From: Coprenecus sp902388455
GTDB taxonomy: Bacteria > Bacteroidota > Bacteroidia > Bacteroidales > UBA932
Direction of reading: 5' to 3'
DNA: 64,000 nt
Assembly: GCA_963931615.1 (NCBI GenBank)
Contig: OZ007032.1
Coordinates: 1,922,001 to 1,986,000 of the forward strand
Of this stretch, positions 35,756 to 44,704 are shown piece after piece; positions within the stretch are counted from its first letter, which is position 1, and every line of letters starts with the position of its first letter. The notes under the pieces were generated by a model. The model did not search any database and was not told the DNA's origin. It saw only the letters and a list, made by a program, of their open reading frames with translations. The translations under genes and the position numbers were made by a program.

Positions 35756-36457
35756 ATGGACGTTCTTCTTCTCTCCCGCCTGCTCAAGGAGTTAATCATT
35801 GATAATGACCGCATTCCGCTGCCAGGGATGGGGTATTTCATAACAGAGCCTATGCCGGCATATTTTTCCGAAGACGGCAAGACCATCTACCCTCCGTCGA
35901 AGCGGATTTCGTTTAAAGGGGATGACAGGGCCAAAGGGAATCTAGTGGCACAGTATTACGCAGCCGGCAGCGGGATAGATGAAAAAACGGCTATTATGGA
36001 GCTCGAGGCATTCCTGCAACAGCTTAAGATAACCTTGAAGGAAAGAAAAAATATAGATTTTCCCGGCCTCGGGAGACTCCGCAGCACCCTGGAAGGCAAC
36101 TCATACTTCGTCGCCGAGCAGAATGGAGGCATATTTGCCCAAGCGTTCGGATTTGAGCCGGTAATACTCAAACCGGTAAACAATGAAACTGACGCCTCGC
36201 AGGAGCCCGGTTACAACAGTAACGTTACAACCACGGCTGAGACCATGCCCGAGCCCAATACCGATACCATCAGCAAGGAAACGCAGACTGACGGCAGCAA
36301 GCACAAAAGCCACCGGATTCTTTTCATCATCCTGGGCATCCTGGCCGCTCTGATCATCGCCGCCGTCATCCTGGTGGAACTCGGCCGTAGCGGCAAGCTC
36401 GACCACCTCATCTACTCCGATGAGGAACTGGAACTCCTCGAGCAGCACGGAATGTAA
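35756..36457 (+). CDS. CCDC81-type HU-domain protein with one transmembrane segment
   Basis: A 233-residue protein. Residues about 1-55 (LLLSRLLKELIIDNDRIPLPGMGYF) and 60-130 resemble the paired HU-like domains found in Bacteroidota SPOR proteins (HU-CCDC81). A polar linker (about 140-180) leads to one transmembrane helix (about 184-206, ILFIILGILAALIIAAVILV) and a short acidic tail. The usual C-terminal SPOR peptidoglycan-binding domain is missing: the protein ends about 27 residues after the helix. The predicted layout is HU domains in the cytoplasm, anchored to the inner membrane. Its role is unknown; links to envelope or nucleoid organisation are speculative. Confidence 0.78.
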   Translation: MDVLLLSRLLKELIIDNDRIPLPGMGYFITEPMPAYFSEDGKTIYPPSKRISFKGDDRAKGNLVAQYYAAGSGIDEKTAIMELEAFLQQLKITLKERKNIDFPGLGRLRSTLEGNSYFVAEQNGGIFAQAFGFEPVILKPVNNETDASQEPGYNSNVTTTAETMPEPNTDTISKETQTDGSKHKSHRILFIILGILAALIIAAVILVELGRSGKLDHLIYSDEELELLEQHGM

Positions 36458-36503
36458 CATCCGTAATTCATCACTGCCTGTACCACACAAGATGGCATAA
36501 AAA

Positions 36504-36552
36504 TCACCCCACGAGGTCGTCCGAAACTCGAAACATCGATGGGGTGACTCTT
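36504..36552. terminator. Bidirectional terminator between the HU-domain gene and metG
   Basis: Arms TCACCCCA (36504-36511) and TGGGGTGA (36540-36547), with inner complementary bases (CGAGG and nearby), followed by CTCTTTTTT on the plus strand and TTTTTAT on the minus strand. It serves two convergent genes. Confidence 0.75.
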
Positions 36553-36579
36553 TTTTCCAGGTCCTGTCCCGGTACAAGC

Positions 36580-38634
36580 CTAACCGATGGTCGCTCCGTT
36601 GCAGAGTTTCTCCTCGGGAGCCACGATACGCATCTTGCCGTCCGGCTGCTTGGCCATCAGGATCATACCCTTGGACTCTATGCCGCGGATCTTGCGGGGA
36701 GCCAGGTTGGCCAGGATGCATATCTGCTTGCCGACCATCTGCTCAGGGGTGTAGTACTCGGCGATACCCGAGACTATCACACGCCGGTCGATGCCTGTGT
36801 CGATGGTGAGCTTCAGCAGCTTGTCGGTCTTGGGCACTCTCTCGGCCTCCAGGACGGTGGCTGTGCGGATGTCCATCTTGCCGAACTCGTCGAATGTACA
36901 TTCCTCCTTCTGGGGCTCTACCGGAGCAGCGGCGGCCGCGGCGGCGGCATTGGCCTTGCGGATATTCTCCAGACGCTCCATCTGGGCGTTGATGGCCTCG
37001 TCCTCGATCTTCTCGAAGAGCAGTTCGGCCTTGCCCAGCTGATGCCCGGCGGGCAGCAGGTCCTCCCGTCCGATATTGTCCCATCTCAGGACATCCTTCG
37101 GCAGATTCAGGATGGTCAGGAGCTTGTCCGAGGAAAATGGAATGAAGGGGGCAAATGCGACGGCAAGGTCCGCGCAGAGCTTCAGGGACACGCTGAGAAT
37201 GGAGGCGGTGCGGTCCATGTCGGTCTTGGCCACCTTCCAGGGCTCGGTGTCGGTAAGGTACTTGTTGCCGAGGCGGGCGAGGTTCATGGCCTCCTTGAGG
37301 GCCTCGCGGAAGCGGTAGTGCTCGAGGGCGTCGGTGATGGCGGCCTTGAGGGCAGGTACCTGTGCAAGGGTCTCGTCATCTATGGCCTCATGCTTGAGGT
37401 CGGCGGGCACCTTTCCGTCGAAATACTTGTGGGTCAGGACGACGGCGCGGTTGACGAAGTTGCCGTAGATGGCCACGAGCTCGGAGTTGTTGCGGGTCTG
37501 GAAGTCCTTCCAGGTAAAATCGTTGTCCTTGGTCTCGGGAGCGTTGGCACAGAGCACGTAGCGCAGTACGTCCTGCTTGCCGGGAAAGTCCCGCAGGTAC
37601 TCGTGGAGCCAGATGGCCCAGTTGCGGGAGGTGGAGAGCTTGTCGCCCTCGAGGTTGAGGAACTCGTTGGCGGGCACGTTGTCCGGGAGGATGTAGCCGT
37701 CGCCGTAGGCCTTGAGCATGCAGGGGAAGACGATGCAGTGGAAGACTATGTTGTCCTTGCCGATGAAGTGCACCATCTTGGTGTCGGGGCTCTTCCAGTA
37801 TTTCTCCCAGTCATCGGGACGGGCCTCGATGGTGTTGGAGATGTAGCCGATGGGGGCGTCGAACCACACGTAGAGGACCTTGCCCTCGGCGCCCTCAACG
37901 GGTACGGGGATGCCCCAGTCGAGATCACGGCTCACGGCCCTGGGCTGGAGACCGCCGTCGATCCAGGACTTGCACTGGCCGTAGACATTGGTCTTCCACT
38001 CCTTGTGCTCCTCAAGGATCCACTGGCGGAGCCAGGGCTCATACTCGTTCAGAGGCAGGTACCAATGCTTGGTACGGCGCTTCACGGGAGGCTTGCCGCT
38101 CAGGGCGGAATGAGGGTTGATCAGCTCGTCGGGGCTGAGGGTGCAGCCGCACTTCTCGCACTGGTCGCCGTAGGCTCCCTCGTTGCCGCACTTGGGGCAG
38201 GTGCCCACGATGTAGCGGTCGGCCAGGAACTGTCCGGCCTCCTCGTCGTAGTACTGCTCGCTCTCCTTCTCGATGAACTTGCCGTCCTTGTAGAGCTTGC
38301 TGAAGAACTCCGAAGCTGTCTTGTAATGGGTTTTGGATGTGGTTCTGGAATAAATGTCGAAACTGATGCCCAGCTCCGCGAAGGAGTCCTTGATCAGCTT
38401 ATGGTATTTGTCCACGATATCCTGGGGCGAGCAGCCCTGCTTGCGGGCCTGGATAGTGATGGGCACCCCGTGCTCGTCCGAGCCGCCTACGAAGAACACG
38501 TCCCTGCCGCACATTCGGAGATATCTGACGTAGATATCGGCGGGCACGTAGACTCCCGCCAGGTGACCGATGTGGACAGGTCCGTTCGCGTAAGGCAGAG
38601 CGGAGGTGACAAGATAACGTTTGTACTCTTTCAT
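36580..38634 (-). CDS. metG: Methionyl-tRNA synthetase
   Basis: A 684-residue class I synthetase charging tRNA-Met. The HIGH motif is in SALPYANGPVHIGHLAG (residues about 12-24); the zinc knuckle CPKCGNEGAYGDQCEKCG lies in the connective-peptide region; the KMSKS equivalent is GDKLSTSRNWAIW. A C-terminal tRNA-binding (EMAP/OB) domain starts near FDEFGKMDIRTATVLEAERV after an Ala-rich linker. Length of about 680 matches the family. It lies 15 bp downstream of the GH2 gene on the same strand. Confidence 0.97.
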   Translation of the reverse strand: MKEYKRYLVTSALPYANGPVHIGHLAGVYVPADIYVRYLRMCGRDVFFVGGSDEHGVPITIQARKQGCSPQDIVDKYHKLIKDSFAELGISFDIYSRTTSKTHYKTASEFFSKLYKDGKFIEKESEQYYDEEAGQFLADRYIVGTCPKCGNEGAYGDQCEKCGCTLSPDELINPHSALSGKPPVKRRTKHWYLPLNEYEPWLRQWILEEHKEWKTNVYGQCKSWIDGGLQPRAVSRDLDWGIPVPVEGAEGKVLYVWFDAPIGYISNTIEARPDDWEKYWKSPDTKMVHFIGKDNIVFHCIVFPCMLKAYGDGYILPDNVPANEFLNLEGDKLSTSRNWAIWLHEYLRDFPGKQDVLRYVLCANAPETKDNDFTWKDFQTRNNSELVAIYGNFVNRAVVLTHKYFDGKVPADLKHEAIDDETLAQVPALKAAITDALEHYRFREALKEAMNLARLGNKYLTDTEPWKVAKTDMDRTASILSVSLKLCADLAVAFAPFIPFSSDKLLTILNLPKDVLRWDNIGREDLLPAGHQLGKAELLFEKIEDEAINAQMERLENIRKANAAAAAAAAPVEPQKEECTFDEFGKMDIRTATVLEAERVPKTDKLLKLTIDTGIDRRVIVSGIAEYYTPEQMVGKQICILANLAPRKIRGIESKGMILMAKQPDGKMRIVAPEEKLCNGATIG

Positions 38635-38649
38635 TTTCTTTTAAATAAA

Positions 38650-41600
38650 TTATAGGATTTTGATTATGAATTCAAATGTGTACTCGCCGTAGGGCAGCAT
38701 GTACTGCTCCAGCGGCAGTGTACCCCAGGAGGTGATGCAGCCGAGTCCCATCTGCCTGAGGTCGAAGTTGACGTATGTATCCTCGCGGGGAACGAGCTCC
38801 GACGGATGGCGGACGTATGTCGGGGAGGCCAGGTCGAGGTCCTCGATGGCGTAGTTCAGCGCCGTAGCAGTGAAAGGATTGGAGGCGATAATCTCAAGTC
38901 CGCGGCCGGTGCGGTCCACCACCCTCCAGTATCTCAGGCCGCTGCGGGCTCCGCTTTCCTGAGGACGGACGTAATCATACTGATAGAGATCCTCCACGTC
39001 TGCATGGTACTTGCCGATCAGTGCCGCGCGATGACGGTCAGTATAGTTTTCGAACGGACCGTAGCCATAATAATCCACACGGTCGAAACGGCCCGGCATC
39101 ACCATCGACATGCCGAAACGCAGCATGGGGCTGACTTCCTGTCCTTCTCCGGGAATCATGTGCTCAGTGACGGCTATCTCTCCATCCGCATTGAGGAGGT
39201 AGGACATCTTAAGGACTGCCCCCACCTCTGTCATATCGTACTCTGCCTCGAGTGACACTCCGCGGTCAGTACGGGAGGCCTTGAAGTTCTTGAGCTTCAG
39301 ACCCGGGTCTCGCCATACGCCGCTACGGTAGTGCAGGCCGGCTCCGTCGTCATTATCGGTGACAGCCCGGTAGAAATTGGGACGCAGAGGCTCCCGGAGC
39401 AGGTCCACGCCGTAGCCGAAGGGCGCCGTTGTTCTGGCTGCAGGATGGTAATCAGGCACAAAATTGCCGCCGGTATAGGTCGTTCCGGAAGCTCCGCGGG
39501 GTCCGGTGGTGATAAGTCTCTCCAGCCAGCCGCGGGATTTACTGAACTCAGCCCTCCAGCCATTACCCTCAATATAGTAAAGATAGGCATCCTCATACAG
39601 CACAGGTACGGCATCTTTCGTAAAATTCTCCTCGAGACGTGTACTGTAGGCGGCCTCCGTATCATACTCTCTGACAGCTATCTGGTCGTATGCCAAAACA
39701 GTACCGGCATCGAGCAGTCCATCCGCGTTCTTGAGGCTATAGCGGACGTTGAGCTGAAGCTCTGCGGCACCGGCATTGGCGTCCACAGCATCCGCAATCG
39801 GAAGAGTCAGGTCTGCGGTGCTCTGTGGAGCCACCCGGATGTCCTCAACCACTCCTGATGCCACCTTGCGTCCGTCTGCCTCGAGATCCCAGGAAAGGAG
39901 GAAATTGGACAGGTCTGAGAAGAAATACTCATTGTAAATCTGTATCCGTCCGGAAGCGGCATCTTCCGAAGTTGTAAGTATCGAGCGGTACTCGTGCCCT
40001 ACCTCGTAGGCAGTGGGATGGAGAGTACGGTCGGAGGCAATGAAACCGTTGTTGTTGAAATTGTCATCGGAGGCGTCGTACTTGTTGTAGCTGCCGCCGT
40101 ATGTGGCTGTGGACCGGCCGTCGCTCTCATATCTTATGATAGACTGGTCCACGAAATCCCAGATAAAGCCGCCCTGGTACTTGGGATACTTGCGGACGAG
40201 GTCCATATACTCGCCGAATCCTCCCATAGAGTTACCCATAGAATGAGCGTACTCGCACTGAATCAGAGGCTTTGAAGGATCTGTAGCCAAATACTTCTCA
40301 CAGTTGTCGTAGTTGTAGTACATCGGGCAGTAGATATCGGTATACCTGGTCTTCTCGAAGTCCTTGCGGTTGATGGCCTGCTCATAGTGCACGGGGCGTG
40401 AGGGGTCGTAGGCCTTGACCCACTCATAGCAGGCGATAAAGTTGTCTCCGAAGCCTGCCTCGTTGCCCAGACTCCAGATGATGACGCTGGGATGGTTGAA
40501 GTCCCTCATTACCATCCTCTGATTTCTCTCGAGATGGGCCTGGGCATAGGCAGGATTCTTGGCCAGTGTCTTCTCTCCATAGCCCATGCCGTGGGACTCC
40601 ACATTCGCCTCGTCGATGACATAGAGACCGTAACGGTCACAGAGGTCATACCAACGGGGATCGTTGGGATAGTGACAGGTACGCACCGCATTGATGTTCA
40701 AGCTCTTCATTATCTGAATGTCACGTATCATCTCTTCCTCCGTCACCACATAACCGCCGCGGGCGCTCACCTCATGCCGGTTGGTGCCTTTGATGAGGAC
40801 CGGCTGACCGTTGACCAGGAGCTGACCGTCACGGATTTCCACCTTACGGAAGCCGACATTGACCGAAACCTTCTCCGTAACACCTTTGGAACCTGTCACC
40901 ACAGCATCGAGACGGTACAGCGACGGGGTTTCTGCCGACCATTTGGCAGGGGAGCGCAGGCTGGCCGACGCCTTGAAACTGCCTTCCTCCGAAATATTGG
41001 CGACGGCTGTCCAGACCGTCCGCCCCTCTGGAGATACCAGATTAAGACCTACATTCTGTACACCGGGAGTCACCTGTCCCTTCACTGAGAGCATACCGTT
41101 TCTATAAGAAGCGTCCAGATCAGGAGTAGCCTCGATTGTCAGAAGACGCTGAGGATCCCTGGCATAGAGATAGCTCTCGCGTGCCACACCGGTGAGTCTC
41201 CAAAAGTCCTGATCTTCCAGATATGTTCCGTCGCACCAGCGGAAGACCTGGAATGCGATCAGATTCTTCTCTCCGGGTTTGATACAGGAGGTTATGTCAA
41301 ACACAGCCTCCAGCTTGCTGTCCTCACTGTACCCTACATACTGTCCGTTGACATAGAGGGAGATATTGGAAGTCACCGAACCGAAGTGCGCGAACACGTC
41401 CTTGCCCTTCCAGTCAGAGGGTATCTCTATCCAGCGGCGGTAAGTTCCCACATGATTCTGCTGTCCGGGAATATATGGAGGACGGCTCTCGAAGAAGTTG
41501 CGCCAGACATAGCAGTTGTTGACATATACCGGCTCGCCGTAACCGTTAAGTTCCCAGATACCGGGCACAGGGATTGTCCCCCACCCCTTGTCATCGTAAT

Positions 41601-41853
41601 CCGTACGATAGTAGTCCTCCGGACGGTCCCAGGCATTTTCCACCCAGTCGAACTTCCATGTACCGTGAAGAGAGACCACCGGGAGGTTCTCTATATCCAT
41701 GGTAACGTGCATCGGAACACGGTTCACTGCATTGATCCGAGGATTGCCCCAGACTGAGTCCGCATCAATAGTCCTGCCGTCACCATAGGCTTGGGCGGCT
41801 GCTGCCATGCTGAGAGAGAACAGCACTGCCAGAAAGAAGAATAGTCGCTTCAT
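38650..41853 (-). CDS. GH2 beta-galactosidase, secreted
   Basis: A 1,067-residue LacZ-like enzyme of about normal length for the long form. The signal peptide ends MAAAAQA, placing it in the periplasm or envelope, unlike cytoplasmic E. coli LacZ. The sugar-binding jelly-roll (about 60-235), two Ig-like domains, TIM barrel (about 350-650) and C-terminal small-chain domain (about 790-1065) follow the family order. The acid/base Glu465 is in SLGNEAGFG and the nucleophile Glu534 in IQCEYAHSMGNS. It probably trims terminal beta-galactose from host or dietary glycans. No SusCD pair is adjacent, and metG follows directly, which is an unusual companion. Confidence 0.94.
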   Translation of the reverse strand: MKRLFFFLAVLFSLSMAAAAQAYGDGRTIDADSVWGNPRINAVNRVPMHVTMDIENLPVVSLHGTWKFDWVENAWDRPEDYYRTDYDDKGWGTIPVPGIWELNGYGEPVYVNNCYVWRNFFESRPPYIPGQQNHVGTYRRWIEIPSDWKGKDVFAHFGSVTSNISLYVNGQYVGYSEDSKLEAVFDITSCIKPGEKNLIAFQVFRWCDGTYLEDQDFWRLTGVARESYLYARDPQRLLTIEATPDLDASYRNGMLSVKGQVTPGVQNVGLNLVSPEGRTVWTAVANISEEGSFKASASLRSPAKWSAETPSLYRLDAVVTGSKGVTEKVSVNVGFRKVEIRDGQLLVNGQPVLIKGTNRHEVSARGGYVVTEEEMIRDIQIMKSLNINAVRTCHYPNDPRWYDLCDRYGLYVIDEANVESHGMGYGEKTLAKNPAYAQAHLERNQRMVMRDFNHPSVIIWSLGNEAGFGDNFIACYEWVKAYDPSRPVHYEQAINRKDFEKTRYTDIYCPMYYNYDNCEKYLATDPSKPLIQCEYAHSMGNSMGGFGEYMDLVRKYPKYQGGFIWDFVDQSIIRYESDGRSTATYGGSYNKYDASDDNFNNNGFIASDRTLHPTAYEVGHEYRSILTTSEDAASGRIQIYNEYFFSDLSNFLLSWDLEADGRKVASGVVEDIRVAPQSTADLTLPIADAVDANAGAAELQLNVRYSLKNADGLLDAGTVLAYDQIAVREYDTEAAYSTRLEENFTKDAVPVLYEDAYLYYIEGNGWRAEFSKSRGWLERLITTGPRGASGTTYTGGNFVPDYHPAARTTAPFGYGVDLLREPLRPNFYRAVTDNDDGAGLHYRSGVWRDPGLKLKNFKASRTDRGVSLEAEYDMTEVGAVLKMSYLLNADGEIAVTEHMIPGEGQEVSPMLRFGMSMVMPGRFDRVDYYGYGPFENYTDRHRAALIGKYHADVEDLYQYDYVRPQESGARSGLRYWRVVDRTGRGLEIIASNPFTATALNYAIEDLDLASPTYVRHPSELVPREDTYVNFDLRQMGLGCITSWGTLPLEQYMLPYGEYTFEFIIKIL

Positions 41854-41924
41854 ATTTTCTAAATTTAGATGATTTGCAACAACCTGCGAAATTACTACAA
41901 TTGTATGATTTTTTCAAGCGGATA

Positions 41925-41956
41925 CAAAAAAAGGCAGTCCGTAAAAGAACCGCCTT
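41925..41956 (-). terminator. Terminator of the rpsF-rpsR-rplI operon
   Basis: On the minus strand AAGGCGGTTC (41956-41947) pairs with GGACTGCCTT (41940-41931), with two G-T pairs, then a T-run. It lies 25 bp after the rplI stop. Confidence 0.85.
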
Positions 41957-41980
41957 CTGTATTGTACGAAAAGGATAATG

Positions 41981-42469
41981 TTACTCTGCTGCGGGAGCGG
42001 ACTCCTCTGCGGCCTCGGTACCGTCACCTACGACCTCAACCTTGAAGTCAGCCTTGATGTCCTTGTAGAACTTCACGCTGGCGTCATAGATACCGGCTTC
42101 CTTGATGTTGTCCATGCCGGCGATGGTCACGTTGCGGCGGTCAACCTCAACTCCGAGAGCGGCGACTGCCTCGGCGATCTGGATGTTGCCTACAGAACCG
42201 AAGATCTTGCCCTTCGTGCTCATCTTGGCCACAACCTTGACGGTCAGACCGTTGATCTTGGCTGCGAGAGCACTTGCCTCCTCGCGGATCTTGGCCTCCT
42301 TGTGAGCCCTCTGACGGATGTTTTCGGCGAGAACCTTCTTGGCGGACTCAGTGGCGAGGATAGCCATGCCCTGAGGGATGAGGTAGTTGACAGCGTAGCC
42401 GTTCTTTACCTTTACGATATCGTCTTTATGCCCGAGATTGGCGATGTCCTGTTTCAGAATGATTTCCAT
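41981..42469 (-). CDS. rplI: 50S ribosomal protein L9
   Basis: A 162-residue protein. The N-terminal domain MEIILKQDIANLGHKDDIVKVKNGYAVNYLIPQG is the L9 rRNA-binding domain, then a long connecting helix and a C-terminal domain. The last 15 residues are an Ala/Glu-rich extension common in this phylum. It follows rpsR by 12 bp. Confidence 0.97.
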   Translation of the reverse strand: MEIILKQDIANLGHKDDIVKVKNGYAVNYLIPQGMAILATESAKKVLAENIRQRAHKEAKIREEASALAAKINGLTVKVVAKMSTKGKIFGSVGNIQIAEAVAALGVEVDRRNVTIAGMDNIKEAGIYDASVKFYKDIKADFKVEVVGDGTEAAEESAPAAE

Positions 42470-42481
42470 ACACTGTCCTCC

Positions 42482-42748
42482 TTATTTCAATAAGTCTGTT
42501 ACATAAGGGAGCAGGGCGAGATGCCTTGCACGTTTAACTGCCTGAGCGACCTTGCGCTGGAACTTCAGGGAAGTACCGGTCAGACGGCGGGGAAGAATCT
42601 TGCCCTGCTCGTTGAGGAACCTCTTGAGGAACTCAGCGTCCTTGTAGTCCACATATTTGATGTGCGCTTTCTTGAAGCGGCAGTATTTTTTCTTCTTCAC
42701 CTCTACTGTAGGAGGGTTGAGAAATCTGATTTCGTTGTTTACGGCCAT
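42482..42748 (-). CDS. rpsR: 30S ribosomal protein S18
   Basis: An 88-residue protein with the S18 core: KKKYCRFKKAHIKYVDYKD, then LPRRLTGTSLKFQRKVAQAVKRARHLALLPY. It forms a heterodimer with S6, encoded 3 bp upstream. Confidence 0.97.
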   Translation of the reverse strand: MAVNNEIRFLNPPTVEVKKKKYCRFKKAHIKYVDYKDAEFLKRFLNEQGKILPRRLTGTSLKFQRKVAQAVKRARHLALLPYVTDLLK

Positions 42749-42751
42749 GGC

Positions 42752-43129
42752 TTATTCCTCCTTTGCTGTATTTTCTGCAGCGGGAGCCGCTGCGTTTTCT
42801 TTCCTGTTGCTGCGCCTGCGCTCTGAGTAGGCGATAGAGTCCTTGTCCATCACGAATGTGAGGAAACGGATGATGCGCTCGTCGCGTCTGTACTGTGTCT
42901 CGAGCTTGTCAATGAACTGCGAGTCAGCCTTGAACTCGAACAGGTGGTAGAACCCTGTTGTCTTTTTCTGGATGGGGTAGGCCAGCTTTCTCAGGCCCCA
43001 GTCCTCATCGTTCACGATCTCACCACCCTCGGAGAGGATGTAGCCGCGATACTTTTCTACCGCTTCCTTTATCTGTTCCTCAGATAAAACGGGAGTTGCA
43101 ATGAAAACGGTTTCGTACTGTTTTAACAT
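42752..43129 (-). CDS. rpsF: 30S ribosomal protein S6
   Basis: A 125-residue protein. The ferredoxin-like S6 core (about 1-100: YETVFIATPVLSEEQIKEAVEKY; DWGLRKLAYPIQKKTTGFYHLFEF) is followed by a Lys/Ala/Glu-rich tail. It is the first gene of the S6-S18-L9 operon and has its own consensus promoter and a hairpin leader that may bind S6:S18. Confidence 0.97.
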   Translation of the reverse strand: MLKQYETVFIATPVLSEEQIKEAVEKYRGYILSEGGEIVNDEDWGLRKLAYPIQKKTTGFYHLFEFKADSQFIDKLETQYRRDERIIRFLTFVMDKDSIAYSERRRSNRKENAAAPAAENTAKEE

Positions 43130-43158
43130 CTTGATTATTATTTAATTAAAATTAACAA

Positions 43159-43186
43159 AGCCCTTCCCCGGTGTGGGAAAGGGCTG
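43159..43186 (-). ncRNA. Candidate S6:S18-binding leader hairpin of the rpsF operon
   Basis: On the minus strand, right after the promoter, AGCCCTT pairs with AAGGGCT, then CCC with GGG, closing a loop ACACCG; a single U is left unpaired. Known rpsF leaders in several phyla carry a stem-loop exposing CCG that mimics the S6:S18 site in 16S rRNA. The hairpin begins at the expected transcript 5' end and lies 30 bp before the rpsF ATG. A role as pepD terminator is less likely because no U-run follows directly. Confidence 0.6.
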
Positions 43187-43217
43187 CAAAGATACGAATT
43201 ATACGTCAATTACCAAA
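43187..43217 (-). promoter_or_regulatory. Promoter of rpsF-rpsR-rplI
   Basis: On the minus strand TTTG (43217-43214), exactly 19 nt, TATCTTTG (43194-43187). It is a full match to the Bacteroidota primary-sigma consensus and lies directly after the pepD stop codon. Confidence 0.88.
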
Positions 43218-43218
43218 A

Positions 43219-44673
43219 TTACTTCGCGGGAATGTTCTTGAGCACCTCCTTGATGAAGTTCCAGAATTTCTCCACGGTGGGGATGAGCAGGCGCTCGTCG
43301 GGAGAATGGGGTGACATCAGGGTCGGGCCGCAGGAGATCATGTCCCAGTGCGGGTAGTTGGTCGAGAGGATGCCGCACTCGAGGCCGGCGTGGATGGCCT
43401 TGACCTCGGGTTCCTTGCCGTAGAGAGCCTTGTAGGTCTCCTTCATGGTCCTGAGGATGTCGGAGTCCATATTAGGCTGCCATCCGGAGTAGCCGCCGGA
43501 GAACCTTACCTTGGCGCCGCCGAGCTCGAGGGCACTCTGAATGGCGTCGCGCAGGGCATACTTGGCCGAGTCGGTGGAACCTCTCATGAGGGTCTTGACG
43601 CTGATCTTCTTGCCTTCAGACTTGACGATAGCCAGGTTGTTGGATGTCTCCACGAGACCGGGCATCACGAGACTCATGCGGTCTACGTTGCAGGGGCAGG
43701 CGAGCAGGGCCTTCACTACGTTGAGGGCCACGTCGGTGGGGATGATTTTCCTGGCGCCCTTGGTCTTCTCGACGAGGATTTCGATGCCGGAGTCGATGGG
43801 AGCATATTCATGCTTGATGTCAGCGGCAGCAGCCTCGATGCACTTCCGGGCCTTCAATGCCTTCTTCTTGGGGATGGCGATGACGGCCTGTGCCTCGCGG
43901 GGGATGGCGTTGCGCATGTTGCCGCCCTCGATGGATACCAGCTCACCCTTGAGGTCGCGCAGCAGCGGCAGGAGGATGCGGGCCATCAGCTTGTTGGAGT
44001 TGGCGCGTCCCTCGTTGATCTCCATGCCGGAGTGGCCTCCGCGGAGTCCCTTGATGACGATGCTGTACTGGTCTGTGTCCTTGCTGATATTCTCGGGCTT
44101 GTAGCTGAACTCTGCATCGGTGTCCAGACCGCCGGCACAGCCTACATACAGCTCACCCTCAGTCTCGGAATCCAGGTTGACCAGGATGTCTCCGTGGAGC
44201 AGACCGCCCTTGAGAGCCTGGGCTCCAGTCATACCGGTCTCTTCGTCGATGGTGAAGAGAGCCTCCACAGGTCCGTGTACCAGGTCCTTGGATTCAAGGA
44301 CAGCCATGGCTACGGCGCAGCCCAATCCGTTGTCGGCGCCAAGAGTGGTACCCCTGGCCTTCACCCAATCACCGTCGATGTAAGTCTCCACGGGATCCTT
44401 CTCCCAATCGTGCTGCACGTCATTGTTGTTCTGGGGCACCATGTCGAGGTGACCTTGAAGGATGACACCCTTGCGGTTCTCCATACCCGGTGTGGCGGGC
44501 TTGCGGATGATGATGTTGCCTACCTCGTCGCGGATGGTCTCCAGTCCGAGGCTTTTGCCGAAATTCTCCATAAAGTCCACAGCCCTCCACTCTTTCTTCG
44601 AGGGACGGGGAATCTGTGTCAGCGCGTAGAAATTCTTCCATACGCACTTGGGATCTAGATTGTCAATTGTCAT
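43219..44673 (-). CDS. pepD: Aminoacyl-histidine dipeptidase (M20, PepD-like)
   Basis: A 484-residue cytoplasmic di-zinc dipeptidase of the PepD/cytosol non-specific dipeptidase family. Zinc ligands are visible: the His and Asp in GHLDMVPQ, the bridging Asp in LGADNGLG, the catalytic Glu pair in TIDEETGMTGA, and late His residues near IHAGLECG. Length matches E. coli PepD (485). It lies 31 bp downstream of the DUF4831-type gene. Confidence 0.95.
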   Translation of the reverse strand: MTIDNLDPKCVWKNFYALTQIPRPSKKEWRAVDFMENFGKSLGLETIRDEVGNIIIRKPATPGMENRKGVILQGHLDMVPQNNNDVQHDWEKDPVETYIDGDWVKARGTTLGADNGLGCAVAMAVLESKDLVHGPVEALFTIDEETGMTGAQALKGGLLHGDILVNLDSETEGELYVGCAGGLDTDAEFSYKPENISKDTDQYSIVIKGLRGGHSGMEINEGRANSNKLMARILLPLLRDLKGELVSIEGGNMRNAIPREAQAVIAIPKKKALKARKCIEAAAADIKHEYAPIDSGIEILVEKTKGARKIIPTDVALNVVKALLACPCNVDRMSLVMPGLVETSNNLAIVKSEGKKISVKTLMRGSTDSAKYALRDAIQSALELGGAKVRFSGGYSGWQPNMDSDILRTMKETYKALYGKEPEVKAIHAGLECGILSTNYPHWDMISCGPTLMSPHSPDERLLIPTVEKFWNFIKEVLKNIPAK

Positions 44674-44704
44674 ACTGCGTTAGTGTTTATTAAGTTTAAA
44701 ATTG

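Noticed and set aside
36544..38655. A 703-codon open frame on the plus strand opposite metG
   Set aside because: It is antisense to an unmistakable MetG and has repetitive Val/Leu/Gly-rich sequence with no domain.
43159..43186. Reading the hairpin after pepD as its terminator
   Set aside because: A consensus promoter lies upstream of it and no U-run follows directly, so a 5' leader of rpsF is the better reading.
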